Source: an uncultured Persicobacter sp.
GTDB taxonomy: Bacteria; Bacteroidota; Bacteroidia; Cytophagales; Cyclobacteriaceae
Direction of reading: 5' to 3'
Length of the DNA stretch: 64,000 nucleotides
NCBI GenBank assembly: GCA_947498325.1
Contig: CANMKE010000005.1
Location: 205,110 to 269,109, forward strand
Shown here: piece after piece, positions 1 to 9,666 of the stretch
Numbering within the stretch: position 1 is the first letter of the stretch
How the letters are laid out: each line of letters opens with the position of its first letter
Notes under the pieces: generated by a model
Database searches by the model: none
What the model was told of the DNA's origin: nothing
The model's input: only the letters and a program-made list of their open reading frames with translations
Position numbers and translations under genes: made by a program

Positions 1-389
1 GTAATTAAGAAGGTTGAATAAACGGACGATTGGGTGTAGGCCATCAAAATCACACTCAACGTCAATCCGTTAAGTGCACTGTAAAGTGCAAATAATCCTT
101 TGGCCGCCAATGGCGACAACTTATTGATCATCCCTGAGATGACAAAGACCAACCCTAACTCAGCGATGATCAAGGCCCAAATTCCCATCCCTGATACAAT
201 ACTGAATAGGAATTCAGAGTTGAAAGTAAGGTAGGCAAACAAGGCGGTAATGAGCAACCCTAATGTCATCCAGCCATAAACATGCTGCATGAAAACCCGA
301 GAGGCAGCCTCTACATGGGAAGTCCCATGAGAAAAGGTTGAACCACTTCGAGAAGCTTGGCGTTGGTTATTCCAATTTGAATTTTCCAT
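1..389 (-). CDS. Bax inhibitor-1 (BI-1/YccA) family membrane protein, N-terminal part
   Basis: The reading frame is open from an ATG at 389 to the window edge, giving the first 129 residues of a longer protein. After a polar N-terminus of about 37 residues (rich in S, N, Q) there are at least three hydrophobic segments: about residues 40-58 (starting GWMTLGLLITALFAYLT), 65-88 and 100-122. The FMQHVYGWMTLGLLIT start and the ISGMINKLSPLAAKGLFALY loop are typical of bacterial BI-1/YbhL proteins, inner-membrane proteins of uncertain role, possibly a pH-dependent Ca2+ leak. The 3' end lies outside the window, so completeness cannot be judged. It is divergent from the DUF2911 gene. Confidence 0.85.
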   Translation of the reverse strand, partial: MENSNWNNQRQASRSGSTFSHGTSHVEAASRVFMQHVYGWMTLGLLITALFAYLTFNSEFLFSIVSGMGIWALIIAELGLVFVISGMINKLSPLAAKGLFALYSALNGLTLSVILMAYTQSSVYSTFLI

Positions 390-582
390 TCTGTATAAAG
401 GCTATAAATTATTGTTAAATGCGAACTAAAATACAAATTATCAAAATTTCTGAAGAGAAAGAAAATATCTCGAAAGAACCGTCAATTTGTTCCTCTATAA
501 ACGTTTTAAGGGGCGCTTAGTTGAAAGTCGCCTATAGATTCTCATTAATCATTGATTAAATTATCGATAGAATAATTTCCGA

Positions 583-613
583 TTGTCCAAAATTACCCCC
601 TATTTTATACTTG
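583..613 (+). promoter_or_regulatory. possible Bacteroidota-type promoter upstream of the DUF2911 gene
   Basis: TATACTTG at 606-613 resembles the Bacteroidota -7 box TAnnTTTG, and a TTG at 583-585 lies 20 nt upstream, compatible with the -33 box. The spacing to the chosen ATG at 686 gives a leader of roughly 65 nt. This is only a pattern match in AT-rich DNA. Confidence 0.3.
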
Positions 614-685
614 GCCAAGACATCTGGAGGCGATGACCTGCCGATGCTTGGCCTGACATCATTCTACAATAAACAACAACCTAAA

Positions 686-1531
686 ATGAAAAAGATTTTT
701 TTCAGTATTTTTCTGAGCGTAATGGCCGTTGCTGCCAACGCACAAATCACAACACCACAACCTTCTCCTGCTGCTGAGCTGCACCAAACTATTGGACTTT
801 CTAAAGCGGTTGTGGAATATTCACGCCCGAGCATGAAAGGCCGTCAGGTTTTTGGTGGGTTGGTTCCTTTTGGTGAACTATGGCGCTTGGGAGCAAACGC
901 TTCAACAAAAATCACCTTCGATCAGGATGTTCAGTTGGCGGGTAAAGCAGTAGCCAAAGGGAAATACGCACTATATGCAATTCCTCAAAAAGACAAATGG
1001 ACGATCGTTGTTCACAAAAATCTTACGCACTGGGGTACAGGTTATGGAAAAAACCGCTATGATCAAGCTGAAGATTTAGTGCGTTTTGATGTTCCTACAC
1101 AGGAAACAAAAACAACCTGGGAATCTTTCACTATTGAGTTCAACAACTTTAAGCCAACAGGTGCTACTTTGGATATCCTTTGGGAAAACACGATGGTAAG
1201 CATTCCTGTAACTGTTGAAACAGATAAAGCTGTTGAGGCTTCTATCGCTAAAGCATTCGACCCAAAATCCAAAGCGAATGATTACTTCTCGGCAGCAAGA
1301 TATTACTTCGAAACGGAGAAGGATTTGTCAAAAGCTGAAAACTGGATCAACGAAGCCGTAAAATTACGTACTGATGCTTATTGGTATTTCAATCTTCAGG
1401 CTAAAATTTTGGCGAAGAATGGCAAAAACAAAGAAGCTAAAAAAGCGGCAAAAACATCGCTTCAGCTGGCACAAAATGCTGGAAATTCAGACTATGTAAA
1501 AATGAACGAAGCCTTGATCAAAACGCTATAA
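686..1531 (+). CDS. DUF2911 domain secreted protein
   Basis: A 281-residue protein. I start it at the ATG at 686 because that begins a clean signal peptide (MKKIFFSIFLSVMAVAANAQ); the frame extends upstream to 611 but those residues look non-coding. The body matches the DUF2911 family, common in Bacteroidota, with LHQTIGLSKAVVEYSRPSMKGR, then FGGLVPFGELWRLGANASTKITF and a KGKYALYAIP segment. The C-terminal 90 residues (after FDPKSKAND) are helical with an alternating A/K pattern like TPR helices. It is probably periplasmic; the molecular function is unknown. It stands alone, followed directly by a terminator. Confidence 0.85.
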   Translation: MKKIFFSIFLSVMAVAANAQITTPQPSPAAELHQTIGLSKAVVEYSRPSMKGRQVFGGLVPFGELWRLGANASTKITFDQDVQLAGKAVAKGKYALYAIPQKDKWTIVVHKNLTHWGTGYGKNRYDQAEDLVRFDVPTQETKTTWESFTIEFNNFKPTGATLDILWENTMVSIPVTVETDKAVEASIAKAFDPKSKANDYFSAARYYFETEKDLSKAENWINEAVKLRTDAYWYFNLQAKILAKNGKNKEAKKAAKTSLQLAQNAGNSDYVKMNEALIKTL

Positions 1532-1578
1532 TCAGCGATTGACCAACCCGGTATTTAAAAAATACACTTCCATAAAAA

Positions 1579-1609
1579 AAGGGAATCCGTACTTGGGTTC
1601 CCTTTTGTT
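1579..1609. terminator. bidirectional intrinsic terminator
   Basis: A 10-bp stem (1579-1588 with 1595-1604, one G-T pair) around a 6-nt loop, with T-runs on either strand. It separates the converging DUF2911 and AraC genes. Confidence 0.8.
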
Positions 1610-1644
1610 GTTTCAATGCAATATTTCTTGTCTTTCGCATATTT

Positions 1645-2538
1645 CTAAGCCTCCATCAATGCTTCTACGCCTTGTCGAAATTCCACAGGCCAAGCACCAG
1701 TTTTCTTCTTGAAAAACTTACTAAAATGCGCTGGATCGGCAAAGCCCAATTCAAAAGCGATATCCTTGATTGAACTGTTAGAACTTACCAGCAATCGCTT
1801 GGCTTGCAATAACAATCGGTGATGAATAATTTGCAAGGCCGATTTATTCGCCACCCGCTTGCAGGCACGGTTCAATTGTTTTTCGTGCATTTGCAGATGT
1901 TCGGTATAATCGCCCACCAAATGCCACTGTTTGTATTGCGCGTCAAGCAATTCAAGGAAAGAACGGTATCGACATACATAAGCATCTTCCGCTTTTAGTC
2001 GCCAGCTGTTTTTGTTGGTCTCCTTTCGGTAGGCAAAAATCATCAGCTGTTCTACCATCCTGACGATCATATTGTCGTGATACGGTTCACGGCAAAATAA
2101 TTCGACTTCAGTAGACAAATTGGCCAGCATATTATTCAGATAGTTGAATTCATTACTATCGAGAGAATAATTACTTTCAACGCTCCAGTCATTGAAAAAA
2201 GAACGGTATTCTTCGGGCAGGTTACACAAAGAAAACAGAACTTCATCAAAATTAAGAATGAAGCCATTGACTTTGGCATTTTCTGCAATTTCGAAATTGT
2301 AATGATTATCAGGGCCTAATAGAAAGAGTAAAGGTCCTTGGGTGCTGACTTCTTGCAGATCAACGGTAATTGAACCCGATACATCTTGCAATAATACAAC
2401 AAAGTAGCCTCCATGATCTGACAAATGCTGATCGTTGAAAGCCTTATTTGTTAATGCATGTATCGGGATGAAGTTCAGGAAATCACATGGGTTGAAGGCC
2501 ACGGATTCGAAATCATGAACGGTTTCCATCTTCGACAT
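1645..2538 (-). CDS. AraC family transcriptional regulator
   Basis: A 297-residue protein. The C-terminal 100 residues carry the two helix-turn-helix motifs of AraC/XylS regulators: first helix pair around RACKRVANKSALQIIHHRLLL, second with SIKDIAFELGFADPAHFSKF and KKTGAWPVEFR. The N-terminal 170 residues form a cupin-like sensing domain (GGYFVVLLQDVSGSITVD, then GPDNHYNFEIAENAKVNGFILNF), as in regulators that sense small effectors. A second ATG three codons in (2529) is an equally possible start. No adjacent divergent gene suggests a target; upstream is the end of the MBL gene. The effector is unknown. Confidence 0.9.
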   Translation of the reverse strand: MSKMETVHDFESVAFNPCDFLNFIPIHALTNKAFNDQHLSDHGGYFVVLLQDVSGSITVDLQEVSTQGPLLFLLGPDNHYNFEIAENAKVNGFILNFDEVLFSLCNLPEEYRSFFNDWSVESNYSLDSNEFNYLNNMLANLSTEVELFCREPYHDNMIVRMVEQLMIFAYRKETNKNSWRLKAEDAYVCRYRSFLELLDAQYKQWHLVGDYTEHLQMHEKQLNRACKRVANKSALQIIHHRLLLQAKRLLVSSNSSIKDIAFELGFADPAHFSKFFKKKTGAWPVEFRQGVEALMEA

Positions 2539-2804
2539 AATTAAGAGGTGTGATTGTTGAGTAGTAGGTTAAATTTACATTAAGATACAAAAACGTCTGA
2601 TTTTTACCATCATATAGGTAAAAAGAAGAAATTTATAAAATAATTACAATACCCTATCTTCCTCAAAAACAACCAATTAAACCACCCTGAATAACCTCAA
2701 ATTCAGAATAAAAAATTCCTCAAGTCTAATTTAGCCATATTTTATTTGATTAAATCATAACAAAAGGCACGATTTCCGTCATATTTCTTGTACATAATTG
2801 ACAA

Positions 2805-3545
2805 TCAACTCAACCAGATTGTCAAGCCATCTTCTGTACATTGCAAGCCGCTATTCAGCATATATGCCCTCGTTTCCTGATCAAGGTGGTGGAAGTAAGT
2901 TTCCGATTTCCCAAGACGGTCAAGGTGCTCTTTCACTGCTTCAAAAGAAACATGCCCACCCTTTCCATTATTTAAAAAATTACATTCAATGATTTTTAAA
3001 TCACAACCATCAGACCAATCAAGAACGGCATCCGTCCACTGTAAATCACCAGAATAAAACACTTTAAATTGTGGGTGATCAATTCGGTAAGCGTAAGCAT
3101 TAATCGCTTCTGAATGCTTTACCTCAAAACTGTCCACTGCAAAATCAGCCGTAGAAATCCTCTCCCCGCCCAAAGTTTTAAATTGAAGATTCAGCCTTTC
3201 CAAATGTCTTTCTGAAGCAGGGTACAATACCTCCATCAGCGCGAATAATTGCGTTTTTAACTGCGCAGGGCCAATCAAACACAAGGGTTGATCTGCCTCA
3301 TCACTGAAAGCCCGATCGAGCAAAAGAAAAGGTAATCCCCCAAAATGGTCGCCATGAAGATGCGAAATAATGATCGTCCGAAGGTTGGACAATTTGACTT
3401 TCCGCTGCTTCATCTGTAACAGTGTGGTGGCACCACATTCAAGCAGTGTCAGCCCCGACTCCGTCTCCATTAAAAAGGCAGAATGAGCCATACCTCCCGC
3501 ATGGAAGGCATTGCCACTACCCAGCACCAATAAACGCCCAGCCAT
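2805..3545 (-). CDS. MBL-fold metallo-hydrolase (RNase Z-like branch)
   Basis: A 246-residue beta-lactamase-fold hydrolase. The metal site HLHGDHFGG starts at residue 62 (H62, H64, D66, H67), with further ligands likely in KHSE (about 143), the YSGDLQWTD Asp (about 165) and the HHLDQ region near the C-terminus. The GSGNAFHAGG N-terminus and strict HxHxDH are typical of the RNase Z/ElaC-like clade, but the protein is shorter than tRNase Z and lacks an obvious exosite arm. A phosphodiesterase-type or generic hydrolase role is therefore as likely. Its ATG overlaps the rhodanese stop by one base (TAATG), so the two are co-translated. Confidence 0.85.
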   Translation of the reverse strand: MAGRLLVLGSGNAFHAGGMAHSAFLMETESGLTLLECGATTLLQMKQRKVKLSNLRTIIISHLHGDHFGGLPFLLLDRAFSDEADQPLCLIGPAQLKTQLFALMEVLYPASERHLERLNLQFKTLGGERISTADFAVDSFEVKHSEAINAYAYRIDHPQFKVFYSGDLQWTDAVLDWSDGCDLKIIECNFLNNGKGGHVSFEAVKEHLDRLGKSETYFHHLDQETRAYMLNSGLQCTEDGLTIWLS

Positions 3546-3862
3546 TAGTTGGACAATTTAATCGACAATCGTTGCCAGTTACCACCATTAACAACCGTCT
3601 CGACCCCCGCACTCTCCAACATCGACTGTGCCGTCTTGGCGCGCTTTCCACTTTGGCAATAAACCACTATAGCTTTGTTCTTGCTTTTCAGTTTCTTAAG
3701 CTGAGAATCCAAAATATCCAACGGAATATTCATCGCCCCTTTCACATGCCCTTTTCTATACTCCTCTGCGGTGCGTACATCCAAAAATATCGCGCCTTCT
3801 TCTTTCAGTTCCTTAACATCTGGCCCTTTAGAACCAAACAATCCTTTTAAAAATCCAAACAT
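3545..3862 (-). CDS. single-domain rhodanese (sulfurtransferase)
   Basis: A 105-residue rhodanese domain: FLDVRTAEEYRKGHVKGAMNIPL, then the active loop YCQSGKRA with catalytic Cys69. The basic residue after the loop Ser-Gly suggests a sulfane-sulfur carrier. The protein starts MFGFLKGLFG, an amphipathic rather than secreted N-terminus, so it is cytoplasmic or peripherally membrane-associated. It is the first gene of a two-gene unit with the MBL hydrolase. Rhodanese plus MBL pairs are frequent in persulfide metabolism, but the MBL partner here does not show the ETHE1 signature, so a shared pathway is only a possibility. Confidence 0.9.
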   Translation of the reverse strand: MFGFLKGLFGSKGPDVKELKEEGAIFLDVRTAEEYRKGHVKGAMNIPLDILDSQLKKLKSKNKAIVVYCQSGKRAKTAQSMLESAGVETVVNGGNWQRLSIKLSN

Positions 3863-3994
3863 GATCGTAATATTTATTTTTATCTAAAGGTAGTAGAAAT
3901 CTCGCAGTCAAACATCAAAAACAAGCCAAAAAGGATCATTTTAGCAGGAAATTACCTAAATTACCCATAGTCCTTAACCTTTAAATTATTATCC

Positions 3995-4699
3995 TTGTCG
4001 CCCCACACTTTTGACTCCTCGTTACAAAAATACCATCGTCAGCTGTTCATCGGAGATATCCATGGCTGCTTGAGAAGTATGCGCGCACTATGGGACAAGC
4101 TGCAGGTTGGGCCGACGGACCTGGTGATTTTTCTTGGTGATTATATTGATAAAGGCCCCAACAGCGCCAAAGTCATTTACCAAATTCAAAAATGGCAAAA
4201 TGAAGGGCTGCATATTATTTGCATTCGCGGAAATCATGAAGAAATTTTGCTACAGTCTGAGGAACAAGGGCAAGAAGCTTTGGCCGCTTATACCAAAAGA
4301 ATGAAGTCCACAGATTTGGTGAACAAAAAAGGGGAAATCATCACTTCCATAAAAAAATGGCTACAGGAGCTGCCCTATTTCGTCGCCTCTGAAAAATGGC
4401 TGGCGGCCCATGCAGGCTTCGATCTCCGATCGGTTTCAACGATGTTTCAGAATGAAATTGCCATGCTCACCATCCGAAATTTTGAGTATCAGCCCACCGT
4501 CGCGGGGAACCGCACCATCCTTCATGGCCACAACCCCATGCCGTTAACTGAAATCCAGCGGCGCATCGCGCAAAAAGAAAAGATTCTTGGCCTTGACAAT
4601 GGCTGTGTATATAAAGACAGTGCGCACGATATGCAGCATCTGCTCTGTTACAGCTTCACGGAAGGGAAGTTAATTTTGCAGAAAAATATCGAGCATTAG
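3995..4699 (+). CDS. PPP-family metallophosphoesterase (Ser/Thr phosphatase or ApaH-like)
   Basis: A 234-residue calcineurin-like phosphoesterase. The three metal-binding blocks are in the usual order: GDIHG (20-24), GDYIDKGPNS (48 onward) and RGNHEE (78-83), followed by AHAGF (about 147) and LHGHNP (about 182) supplying later histidines. This pattern fits bacterial PrpA/Ap4A-hydrolase-like enzymes of the PPP family. The start is uncertain: the frame has no ATG before the GDIHG block, so I use the TTG at 3995, the first start-like codon after the in-frame stop at 3968. It is a single-gene unit, divergent from the rhodanese pair. Confidence 0.85.
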   Translation: MSPHTFDSSLQKYHRQLFIGDIHGCLRSMRALWDKLQVGPTDLVIFLGDYIDKGPNSAKVIYQIQKWQNEGLHIICIRGNHEEILLQSEEQGQEALAAYTKRMKSTDLVNKKGEIITSIKKWLQELPYFVASEKWLAAHAGFDLRSVSTMFQNEIAMLTIRNFEYQPTVAGNRTILHGHNPMPLTEIQRRIAQKEKILGLDNGCVYKDSAHDMQHLLCYSFTEGKLILQKNIEH

Positions 4700-4797
4700 C
4701 TGAAAAATACCTCATATCGGTAAAATATCGCACTATTACGCCTAAATTTTGTTCGGATTAAAAAAATATTCTTGATATTTGCAGATTGAACGCAAGG

Positions 4798-5535
4798 ATG
4801 GCAATGGAAGAAAAATTAACAAGAATAAATAAGTTTTTAAGTGAGGTAGGTTACTGTTCAAGAAGAGCAGCAGACAAACTTTTGGAACAAGGAAGAATCA
4901 CGATTAATGGGAAAGTTCCTGAGCTGGGCACCAAAATCAGTGAAGCGGATGAAGTGCGTGTGGATGGCAAGGTGATCCATACCCCCAACGAAAAACCTGT
5001 TTATATTGCTTTTCACAAGCCTATTGGTATCGTTTGTACCACTGATACCCGCGTGGAAAAAGACAATATCATTGATTACATCAATTACCCGAAGCGAATT
5101 TTTCCTATTGGTCGATTGGACAAACCTTCAGAAGGACTGATCTTTTTAACTAATGACGGCGATATTGTCAATAAAATCCTTCGTGCAAGAAATAATCACG
5201 AGAAGGAGTATATCGTAACGGTGGACAAACCCATTACCGATGATTTTATCCGCAGCATGAGTAATGGAATTCCTATTCTCGATACTGTAACCAGAAAGTG
5301 TAAGGTTACAAAAATCACGAAATTCAAATTCAAAATTATTCTGACACAGGGCTTGAACCGACAAATCCGAAGAATGTGTGAATACCTTGATTTCAATGTG
5401 ATTAAACTGAAGCGGATCAGAATTATGAATATTGAGCTGGATATTCCTGTGGGCAAATGGCGTGATATTACCCCTGCTGAACTTCAGGAAATTAACCGCT
5501 TGGTTTCTGACTCCTCCAAAACCCACGACAGCTAA
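4798..5535 (+). CDS. rluF: 23S rRNA pseudouridine synthase RluF
   Basis: A 245-residue pseudouridine synthase. An N-terminal S4 RNA-binding domain ([18 protein letters not shown] onward) is followed by the catalytic domain with [10 protein letters not shown], whose Asp (residue 108 from this start) is the nucleophile, and by [13 protein letters not shown]. The [22 protein letters not shown] stretch and the IRIMNIELD tail are the RluF pattern rather than RluB or RluE. RluF modifies U2604 in helix 74 of 23S rRNA in E. coli. The ATG at 4798 is preferred over a TTG at 4786; an ATG at 4804 is an alternative. Confidence 0.9.
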   Translation: MAMEEKLTRINKFLSEVGYCSRRAADKLLEQGRITINGKVPELGTKISEADEVRVDGKVIHTPNEKPVYIAFHKPIGIVCTTDTRVEKDNIIDYINYPKRIFPIGRLDKPSEGLIFLTNDGDIVNKILRARNNHEKEYIVTVDKPITDDFIRSMSNGIPILDTVTRKCKVTKITKFKFKIILTQGLNRQIRRMCEYLDFNVIKLKRIRIMNIELDIPVGKWRDITPAELQEINRLVSDSSKTHDS

Positions 5536-6041
5536 AGGCGGCAGCACATTATCCTTTAGTTTTGTCTGAAATTTCACAGCCCACAGATTAATGAGATCGG
5601 AAAGATTATACGGACTGAATATCCCATTGATCTGTCGGCCAAATAATTTAGATTATCTGATGCCCACCATCTACTTACCTTTTTAGCCATAAAAGCTTGA
5701 ATGGTCTGAAAATTGATCGACATAGCACGACTCAAGGTAGCATTGATCAGCAGCTCTCCTCAGCCGTAGCCATTGATTGATGATAAATGATTGCTGGAGT
5801 GATACAGGGTTCATCATTTTTAGGGTCCCTTATGAAGCCTGAAAATATGTATCCCCTTAAAAATTAGTCGGTTAATTTTTAAGCAACACATCAAAAAGCT
5901 TGATTTTCTGTTGATTTTAAAAACAAGTATTTCGATTGACATTAAATTGATATTAAATATAACCTATTACACTTATTGTTAATTGGATTAATTAAAAATA
6001 AGTACCTACTTTGTGGTGTAAATCATATACTAAGTCACGCC
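5536..6041. other. intergenic region without recognisable gene
   Basis: About 500 bp between rluF and the siderophore receptor. The left part has ordinary base composition but no convincing ORF, and the right 170 bp are very AT-rich, as expected for the receptor promoter. I could not pick a convincing Fur-type operator by eye. Confidence 0.5.
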
Positions 6042-8357
6042 ATGAAAAAAATCTTTACTGTATTTTTACTTTTATTAAGCATACACGCGTTTGCGCAAAG
6101 CAGCATCAGCGGAAAGGTGACCAATGAGGCCAATCAGCCTTTACCATTTGTAAACGTAGCGATAAAAAACAGTTCGGTGGGTACCATAACCGACGAGACA
6201 GGTTTTTTTAAATTACCGCCGACAAACTCCACATCAGGAATTTTACTTATCAGTTGCATGGGCTATGAATCTCAGGCCATTTCCCTACAGCAACTGCCGC
6301 AGAAAGAACAATTGCATATTACACTCATTGAGCGTGCCACGAAATTACAGCAGGTCGAAATTATTGGTAGAAAATCCGAAAGCTATAAAGGCGACTATAC
6401 TTTTACCGCCACCAAAACTGGTATGCCTCTGAAAGATGTACCGCAATCGGTAGCTACCGTAACCAAAGAATTAATGCTTGACCAACAGGCCACAAAACTT
6501 GGCGAAGTGGTGCAGAATGTGAGTGGTGTATCCCAGTTTACGGCGTATAATGATTTAACCATTCGTGGTTTTCGTTCTAAACAATCCCACCTTGTAAATG
6601 GCCTTCGGACGGCTTTCAGCTTTTGGGCGCAACCGAATGTAAATATTTATGAGAAAGTTGAGGTCATTAAAGGTCCTGCCTCTGCCATGTTTGCCAACAC
6701 CCGACCAGGTGGAACGGTAAACTTCACCACAAAAAAACCGCTGCAAGTCGAGCGTAAACAGGCAAGCTTTGGCGTTGGAAGTTTTAACACCGTCAATACC
6801 AATATCGATTTCACGGGACCAATAGATAAAAACGACAAGTTTTTCTACCGCCTCAATGCTGGTTATCAAAGTTCCGACGGATTCCGAGACATGCAGGAGT
6901 CGAAATCGTTTTACATCGCTCCTTCGTTTTCTTTCATTCCTACCGAAAACTCCCGTTTCAACGTCGATATCGTTTATCAAAATGATGATCAAAGATTAGA
7001 TCGTGGTCAAGCGGTTCCTGATCAGTCCACAGACCTGTCTGTTACCTCAAGGACAAATTCCACAGCGAAAACCAATGATTTTATGAACCTGGCCAATTTT
7101 TATATGACCATGTCCTATAATCAAAAAATCAGTTCTTGGCTCTCCTTCAATACTTCCTACATCAAATTTAACATGAATGGCGGACTTGGCGAGCACCGAA
7201 CCAACCGAAAATTCATCAGCGATCAGGAATTGGAAATGCGATACGTTCACCGCGATGAACTTGAAAACGCCGACAATATTTCTTCCTATTTTGTGGCAGA
7301 AGCAAACACAGGGGCGATCAAACATACTATTTTGGCAGGTCTGGATTACAGCCTAAAAACTTATGATAAAAGTGAATGGGTGGCTATTGGTGAAAAAGAC
7401 GGCGTAGATAATTACAAATTCTTTGCCCCCGACAACGGCTTTGCTGATATTGATGCCTACAACAGAAGCGTGGAAATTGCCCGAAATGGAAGTGCCTACA
7501 CTCAAAATCACACCATTGGCTATTATATTCAGGATCAGATTCAGTATAACAAATTGCAGCTGCTTTTAGGCCTGCGCAAGGAGTTTTATACAGATACCCG
7601 ACTTGAAAACGGTCAGGAACAGGATAAAAATCAAACCGCTTTACTTCCCCGAATCGGGCTTGTATTCGCCCTTACCCCTCAAATAAACTTTTATGGAACC
7701 TACACCGAAGGCTTCGAACCTCAGGATTACAAATTAAACACCGAGCAAAACGGTGGGCCATTTGATCCTTTGAAGTCCGCCATGTTTGAGGTGGGCACCA
7801 AAGGCGAATTCTATGACGGAAAACTCTCCGCCACAATTGCGGCTTATCAGATTAATGTGGATAATGTATTGGTGAAAGATCCTTACGATCCTGATAAATT
7901 GGAACAGCGTGGTGGCGAAACATCCAAAGGTGTTGAATTCGACCTGTCTGGCCAACTGACGAAAAATTTTAACCTGACGGCAAACTATGCTTACAATCAT
8001 GCAAGCATTACCGCCTCTGACGATCCTTCGGAAATCGGTCGACAAAAAGAAAATGCCCCTTACAATCAGGGTGGTTTCTGGCTGAAATATCAGGTGGTTT
8101 CAGGAAAAGCCAAAGGACTCGGTTTTGGCTTTGGTGGCCACTACGTTGGCGACCGACTTACCAATGTGGAAGGACTGACCTTCGAAAACTATACCCTGTT
8201 TGATGCTGGCATATATTATCAGCTTGATAAGATGCGCGTTTCTGCTAACCTGAAAAATATCTTCGATCAAGAATATTACATCGGTGGCTATGGTTATGAC
8301 AGATTGTTCCCTGGGAGACCACGAAACTTCATGGTCAATCTATCATTCAAAATCTAA
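6042..8357 (+). CDS. TonB-dependent siderophore receptor
   Basis: A 771-residue outer-membrane receptor starting at the ATG at 6042, which opens a signal peptide ending in AFAQ. Residues about 22-105 are a carboxypeptidase-regulatory-like domain (SGKVTNEANQPLPFVNVAI), the common Bacteroidota N-terminal extension. The plug follows, with MPLKDVPQSVATVTKELM, LGEVVQNVSGVSQF and LTIRGF, then EKVEVIKGPASAMFANTRPGGTVNF; these are the ferrichrome/ferrioxamine FhuA-type signatures. The remainder is the 22-strand barrel, ending with an aromatic-rich FMVNLSFKI. It imports a ferric siderophore with TonB energy. The PepSY gene begins 8 nt downstream, so they form one operon. Confidence 0.92.
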   Translation: MKKIFTVFLLLLSIHAFAQSSISGKVTNEANQPLPFVNVAIKNSSVGTITDETGFFKLPPTNSTSGILLISCMGYESQAISLQQLPQKEQLHITLIERATKLQQVEIIGRKSESYKGDYTFTATKTGMPLKDVPQSVATVTKELMLDQQATKLGEVVQNVSGVSQFTAYNDLTIRGFRSKQSHLVNGLRTAFSFWAQPNVNIYEKVEVIKGPASAMFANTRPGGTVNFTTKKPLQVERKQASFGVGSFNTVNTNIDFTGPIDKNDKFFYRLNAGYQSSDGFRDMQESKSFYIAPSFSFIPTENSRFNVDIVYQNDDQRLDRGQAVPDQSTDLSVTSRTNSTAKTNDFMNLANFYMTMSYNQKISSWLSFNTSYIKFNMNGGLGEHRTNRKFISDQELEMRYVHRDELENADNISSYFVAEANTGAIKHTILAGLDYSLKTYDKSEWVAIGEKDGVDNYKFFAPDNGFADIDAYNRSVEIARNGSAYTQNHTIGYYIQDQIQYNKLQLLLGLRKEFYTDTRLENGQEQDKNQTALLPRIGLVFALTPQINFYGTYTEGFEPQDYKLNTEQNGGPFDPLKSAMFEVGTKGEFYDGKLSATIAAYQINVDNVLVKDPYDPDKLEQRGGETSKGVEFDLSGQLTKNFNLTANYAYNHASITASDDPSEIGRQKENAPYNQGGFWLKYQVVSGKAKGLGFGFGGHYVGDRLTNVEGLTFENYTLFDAGIYYQLDKMRVSANLKNIFDQEYYIGGYGYDRLFPGRPRNFMVNLSFKI

Positions 8358-8365
8358 ACTGGAGC

Positions 8366-9631
8366 ATGAAGAAAATTTGGGCATGGCACAGTTGGCTGGG
8401 ACTGTATAGTGGGTTGGTGATCATTATCCTAAGTATTACGGGAAGTTTGGCCATTTTCAAAAATGAAATTGATCAAACGTTGAATCCTGCACTCTATCAG
8501 GTAAAACCCACAGCAGTAGATCAATTGCCGCAAGCTCAAATTCAAGCAATAGTTCAGCGTTTTGAAAACGTTACGAATTACGCTGTAAACATTAGCCGTG
8601 ACCCGAAAAGGTCATGGCTTTTGAGTTTATATCAGAAAAATAAACACACTGGACAAAAAGACTGCACGGAAATATTTATCGATCCGTATTCAGGTAAGGT
8701 TTTAGGGCAAAGAGACCGATACAAGACGTTTTCTTATACTTTACGAACATTACACATTCGACTGTTTAATCAGTGGTATGGCAGACAGCTGGTCGGTCTT
8801 GCAGGAATATGCCTTTTAATTTCGACCATTTTAGGGGTCATTATCTATAGCCCCTTCATGAAAAAACAGAAATTTGGGCAGTTTAAACGCAAGAAAAAAA
8901 GGTACAATGACTGGCATAAGTACCTGGGAATTATCGCCTTATTCTTCAACTTCATGATGGCTGTTACAGGTGCCTATCTTGGCTTTCAGCCGTGGATAAA
9001 ACAGCACATTTATCGTCCGCCTTCACCACAAAAAAGCATCATAGCAACCGCTAAAGTCAGCCTGCAGGACGAACGGAAAATACCGATTAATTATGCAGAT
9101 GTTAGCGCAAAAGCTTTTGGGATTTTTACTTCTGCTGATGAGCTACGGATTCAATACGCAAAGGCAGGAAATGGAAACCTTGAGGTCGCGGTAAATATGG
9201 AGGGGGCCTGTTATGATCCTTTCTGTAATTGGCTTCTGTTGGACAAAGCCGATTTAAAGGTTCTCGATAAATTTGATATTAAAACAGCAACTGCGGCAGC
9301 AAAATGGTATTACCTTCCCGAAGGTTTACATTTTGGTCAGTTTGGGGGAGTATTACTGAAAGTAATTTACAGCATTTTTGGCTTAATTACGGGCTTCCTG
9401 TCAATTTCAGGCTATATTATCTATCTTAAAAGAGCCAAAAAGAAACGGCTGAAGAAAGGTAAAAAAATCGTTTGGGGAACATTTATTGGCTTACTAATGA
9501 TCCTGACACTGCTGTTTTTCATCAGTCAAAAAATAGCCGTAAGCCGCCTGTTACTATGGAGCAGCCCAATGGGTTGGGCCGCTTTAATAATCATGATTTT
9601 GTTGGTGTATCGCCAGAACAGCCGAAAATAA
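8366..9631 (+). CDS. PepSY-associated TM protein (siderophore-linked membrane reductase candidate)
   Basis: A 421-residue inner-membrane protein of the PepSY-TM family. It opens WAWHSWLGLYSGLVIIILSITGSLAIF, the characteristic first helix with a conserved His, followed by a periplasmic PepSY-like segment. Further helices lie at about 145-165, 185-205, 325-350, 370-390 and 398-418. Members placed next to siderophore receptors are thought to reduce or strip iron from imported ferric chelates, with intramembrane histidines possibly binding heme; that role is inferred here from context. H12, H128 and H182 (in NDWHKYLG) are visible. It is co-transcribed with the receptor. Confidence 0.85.
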   Translation: MKKIWAWHSWLGLYSGLVIIILSITGSLAIFKNEIDQTLNPALYQVKPTAVDQLPQAQIQAIVQRFENVTNYAVNISRDPKRSWLLSLYQKNKHTGQKDCTEIFIDPYSGKVLGQRDRYKTFSYTLRTLHIRLFNQWYGRQLVGLAGICLLISTILGVIIYSPFMKKQKFGQFKRKKKRYNDWHKYLGIIALFFNFMMAVTGAYLGFQPWIKQHIYRPPSPQKSIIATAKVSLQDERKIPINYADVSAKAFGIFTSADELRIQYAKAGNGNLEVAVNMEGACYDPFCNWLLLDKADLKVLDKFDIKTATAAAKWYYLPEGLHFGQFGGVLLKVIYSIFGLITGFLSISGYIIYLKRAKKKRLKKGKKIVWGTFIGLLMILTLLFFISQKIAVSRLLLWSSPMGWAALIIMILLVYRQNSRK

Positions 9632-9666
9632 AAACCTGTTTTTCAGCCCATGATAACACCTGTAAA

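Noticed and set aside
2798..3850. plus-strand frames opposite the MBL and rhodanese genes
   Set aside because: They lie antisense to well-supported genes with intact motifs.
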